8,928 bases of DNA. It comes from a bacterium. Lineage in GTDB: Bacteria; Desulfobacterota; Deferrisomatia; Deferrisomatales; BM512. The stretch spans positions 1-8,928 of the forward strand of contig SRXB01000065.1 of the NCBI GenBank assembly GCA_009724975.1. The letters run 5' to 3'. The position numbers and the translations under genes are program-made. The notes below the pieces were generated by a model. It ran no database searches and was not told the origin of the DNA. It worked only from the letters and a program-made list of their open reading frames with translations. Of the stretch, positions 7,403 to 8,928 are shown piece by piece (the first letter of the stretch is position 1; every line of letters begins with the position of its first letter).

Positions 7403-8928
7403 GTGGGAGCGATAAAGTCCGCCATATCGTTGAAAAGCAAGGAATTCGCGGCCAATTCCGAGGTGGCGCGTGCACTTGTCGCGGATCTGCGCGAGAAATC
7501 GGCGCAGGTGGCGCGCGGCGGTTCCGAGGAGGCGCGCAAGAAGCATCTGTCCAGAGGCAAACTTTTGCCCCGCGACCGCATAGCGGCGCTCATAGACCCC
7601 GGTACCCCCTTCCTGGAGACGAGCCAGTTGGCCGCCTGGGGAATGTACGGGGGCGAGGTCCCCTCAGCCGGCATAATAACGGGCATCGGGAGGATAGAGG
7701 GCCAGGAGTGCGTCATCGTCGCCAACGATGCTACCGTCAAGGGGGGAAGCTACTTCCCTATGACGGTGAAAAAACATCTGCGCGCGCAGGAAATAGCCCT
7801 CAACAACAATCTTCCCTGCGTTTACATGGTCGATTCCGGCGGCGCGAATCTCCCGACGCAAGACGAGGTCTTCCCCGACAAGGAGCACTTTGGCCGCATA
7901 TTCTTCAACCAGGCGAACATGTCATCGCTGGGGATACCGCAGGTAGCCTGCGTAATGGGTTCCTGCACAGCCGGAGGGGCCTATGTGCCGGCAATGGCGG
8001 ACGAGGCGGTAATCGTAAAGAATCAGGGAACTATTTTCCTCGGCGGGCCGCCTCTTGTAAAAGCAGCGACCGGCGAGGAGGTTAGCGCGGAAGAGCTGGG
8101 CGGCGCGGACGTTCACACGCGTCTTTCGGGCGTTGCCGACCATCTGGCGGAAAACGACGCTCACGCGCTCTGGATAGTCAGGCGCATTGCCGCGAATTTC
8201 AACCGCGTAAAACCGGCATCAGTGAAATTGTCCGCTCCAGAGGAGCCTCTTTACGATCCCGAGGAGCTTTACGGGATAATCCCCTCCGACACGCGCAAAC
8301 CCTACGACGTGCGCGAGGTCATTGCTCGTCTCGTGGATGGCAGCAGGCTGGACGAGTTCAAGCAGCGCTACGGCACGACGCTGGTCTGCGGTTTCGCTGC
8401 CATAGCTGGCTATCCGGTCGGCATTGTCGCCAACAACGGCATACTCTTTTCGGAATCGGCGCAAAAGGGCGCGCATTTCATAGAGCTTTGTTCCCAGCGG
8501 GGAATACCGCTCGTCTTTTTGCAGAACATAACCGGCTTCATGGTCGGCAAGGCTTACGAGAACAAGGGAATAGCCAAGGACGGGGCCAAAATGGTCACCG
8601 CCGTATCCTGCGCCAAGGTGCCGAAGTTCACAGTGATTATAGGGGGGTCGCACGGGGCCGGAAATTACGGCATGTGCGGCAGGGCCTACGCGCCGCGCTT
8701 TTTGTGGATGTGGCCCAATTCCAGAATTTCGGTGATGGGCGGCGAGCAGGCCGCCAACGTTCTGGCCACCATCCGCAGGGATGCCCTGAAGGCCGCCGGA
8801 AAGCAATGGAGCGCCGAGGAGGAAGAGGCCTTCAAGGCTCCCGTGCGCGCCCAGTACGAAAGCCAGGGCCACCCTTATTACGCCTCGGCGAGACTTTGGG
8901 ACGATGGCGTAATCGATCCCGCGCAGAC
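7403..8928 (+). CDS. liuB: 3-methylcrotonyl-CoA carboxylase, carboxyltransferase (beta) subunit, 3' end cut by window edge
   Basis: Transfers the carboxyl group from biotin to 3-methylcrotonyl-CoA, giving 3-methylglutaconyl-CoA. It works in complex with a biotin carboxylase/biotin carrier alpha subunit, which is not in the window. The frame is open from GTG 7403 to the edge, 508 codons plus two bases. Remembered bacterial and mammalian MCC beta subunits have about 535-560 residues, so roughly 27 are missing. Seen: RGKLLPRDRI (51-60), GGSYFPMTVKKHLRAQEIA (114-132), VDSGGANLPTQ (143-153), the first oxyanion loop GSCTAGGAYVPAM (186-198), FLGGPPLVKAATGEEV (212-227), the second-half loop QNITGFMVG (374-382), GGSHGAGNYGMCGRAY (414-429) and VMGGEQAA (444-451). 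These are MCC hallmarks, distinct from propionyl-CoA carboxylase. The family usually has Phe where His417 stands in GGSHGAG, a small variation. Its presence argues strongly that the operon serves leucine or isovalerate catabolism. Confidence 0.93.
   Translation, partial: MGAIKSAISLKSKEFAANSEVARALVADLREKSAQVARGGSEEARKKHLSRGKLLPRDRIAALIDPGTPFLETSQLAAWGMYGGEVPSAGIITGIGRIEGQECVIVANDATVKGGSYFPMTVKKHLRAQEIALNNNLPCVYMVDSGGANLPTQDEVFPDKEHFGRIFFNQANMSSLGIPQVACVMGSCTAGGAYVPAMADEAVIVKNQGTIFLGGPPLVKAATGEEVSAEELGGADVHTRLSGVADHLAENDAHALWIVRRIAANFNRVKPASVKLSAPEEPLYDPEELYGIIPSDTRKPYDVREVIARLVDGSRLDEFKQRYGTTLVCGFAAIAGYPVGIVANNGILFSESAQKGAHFIELCSQRGIPLVFLQNITGFMVGKAYENKGIAKDGAKMVTAVSCAKVPKFTVIIGGSHGAGNYGMCGRAYAPRFLWMWPNSRISVMGGEQAANVLATIRRDALKAAGKQWSAEEEEAFKAPVRAQYESQGHPYYASARLWDDGVIDPAQ

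Overview
The window is GC-rich and holds seven co-directional genes on the + strand with short gaps (11 to 48 bases). This looks like one catabolic operon for leucine/isovalerate-type branched acyl-CoA degradation. In order they are: an acyl-CoA dehydrogenase (36-1190); a carboxyltransferase of the glutaconyl-CoA decarboxylase alpha (GcdA) family (1219-2952); acetoacetyl-CoA synthetase AacS (2971-4920); an AUH-type 3-methylglutaconyl-CoA hydratase (4932-5714); a DRE-TIM lyase resembling 3-hydroxy-3-methylglutaryl-CoA (HMG-CoA) lyase (5744-6757); an XRE helix-turn-helix/cupin regulator (6806-7384); and the carboxyltransferase (beta) subunit of 3-methylcrotonyl-CoA carboxylase (7403 to the window edge, about 27 residues short of its end).

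Read as a pathway: acyl-CoA (isovaleryl-CoA) is oxidised to the enoyl-CoA (3-methylcrotonyl-CoA). That is carboxylated to 3-methylglutaconyl-CoA, hydrated to HMG-CoA, and cleaved to acetyl-CoA and acetoacetate. Acetoacetate is then activated with ATP to acetoacetyl-CoA. Missing from the window are a biotin carboxylase/biotin carrier subunit, a thiolase, and the membrane and biotin-carrier subunits (GcdB/C/D) that normally work with GcdA. The operon is cut at the right edge, so some of these may lie downstream.

Three things do not fit the textbook leucine set. A second carboxyltransferase of the decarboxylase (sodium-pump) family sits beside the MCC beta gene. The HMG-CoA lyase-like protein has Gln where the family's catalytic loop cysteine is expected, plus about six extra residues in that loop. 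The acyl-CoA dehydrogenase carries its catalytic glutamate at the short-chain (SCAD) position, not the isovaleryl-CoA dehydrogenase position, and lacks the glutarate-binding arginine of glutaryl-CoA dehydrogenase.

The organism is a GC-rich bacterium. A GcdA-type decarboxylase subunit is typical of anaerobes, and the gene mix would suit a deltaproteobacterial/Desulfobacterota-like or similar anaerobe, but the lineage is only a guess. Codon use is distinctive for such GC content: ATA (Ile) and AGG (Arg) are frequent in all the genes. No RNA genes, mobile elements, CRISPR arrays or clear terminators were seen, and no gene-free stretch exceeds 48 bases.
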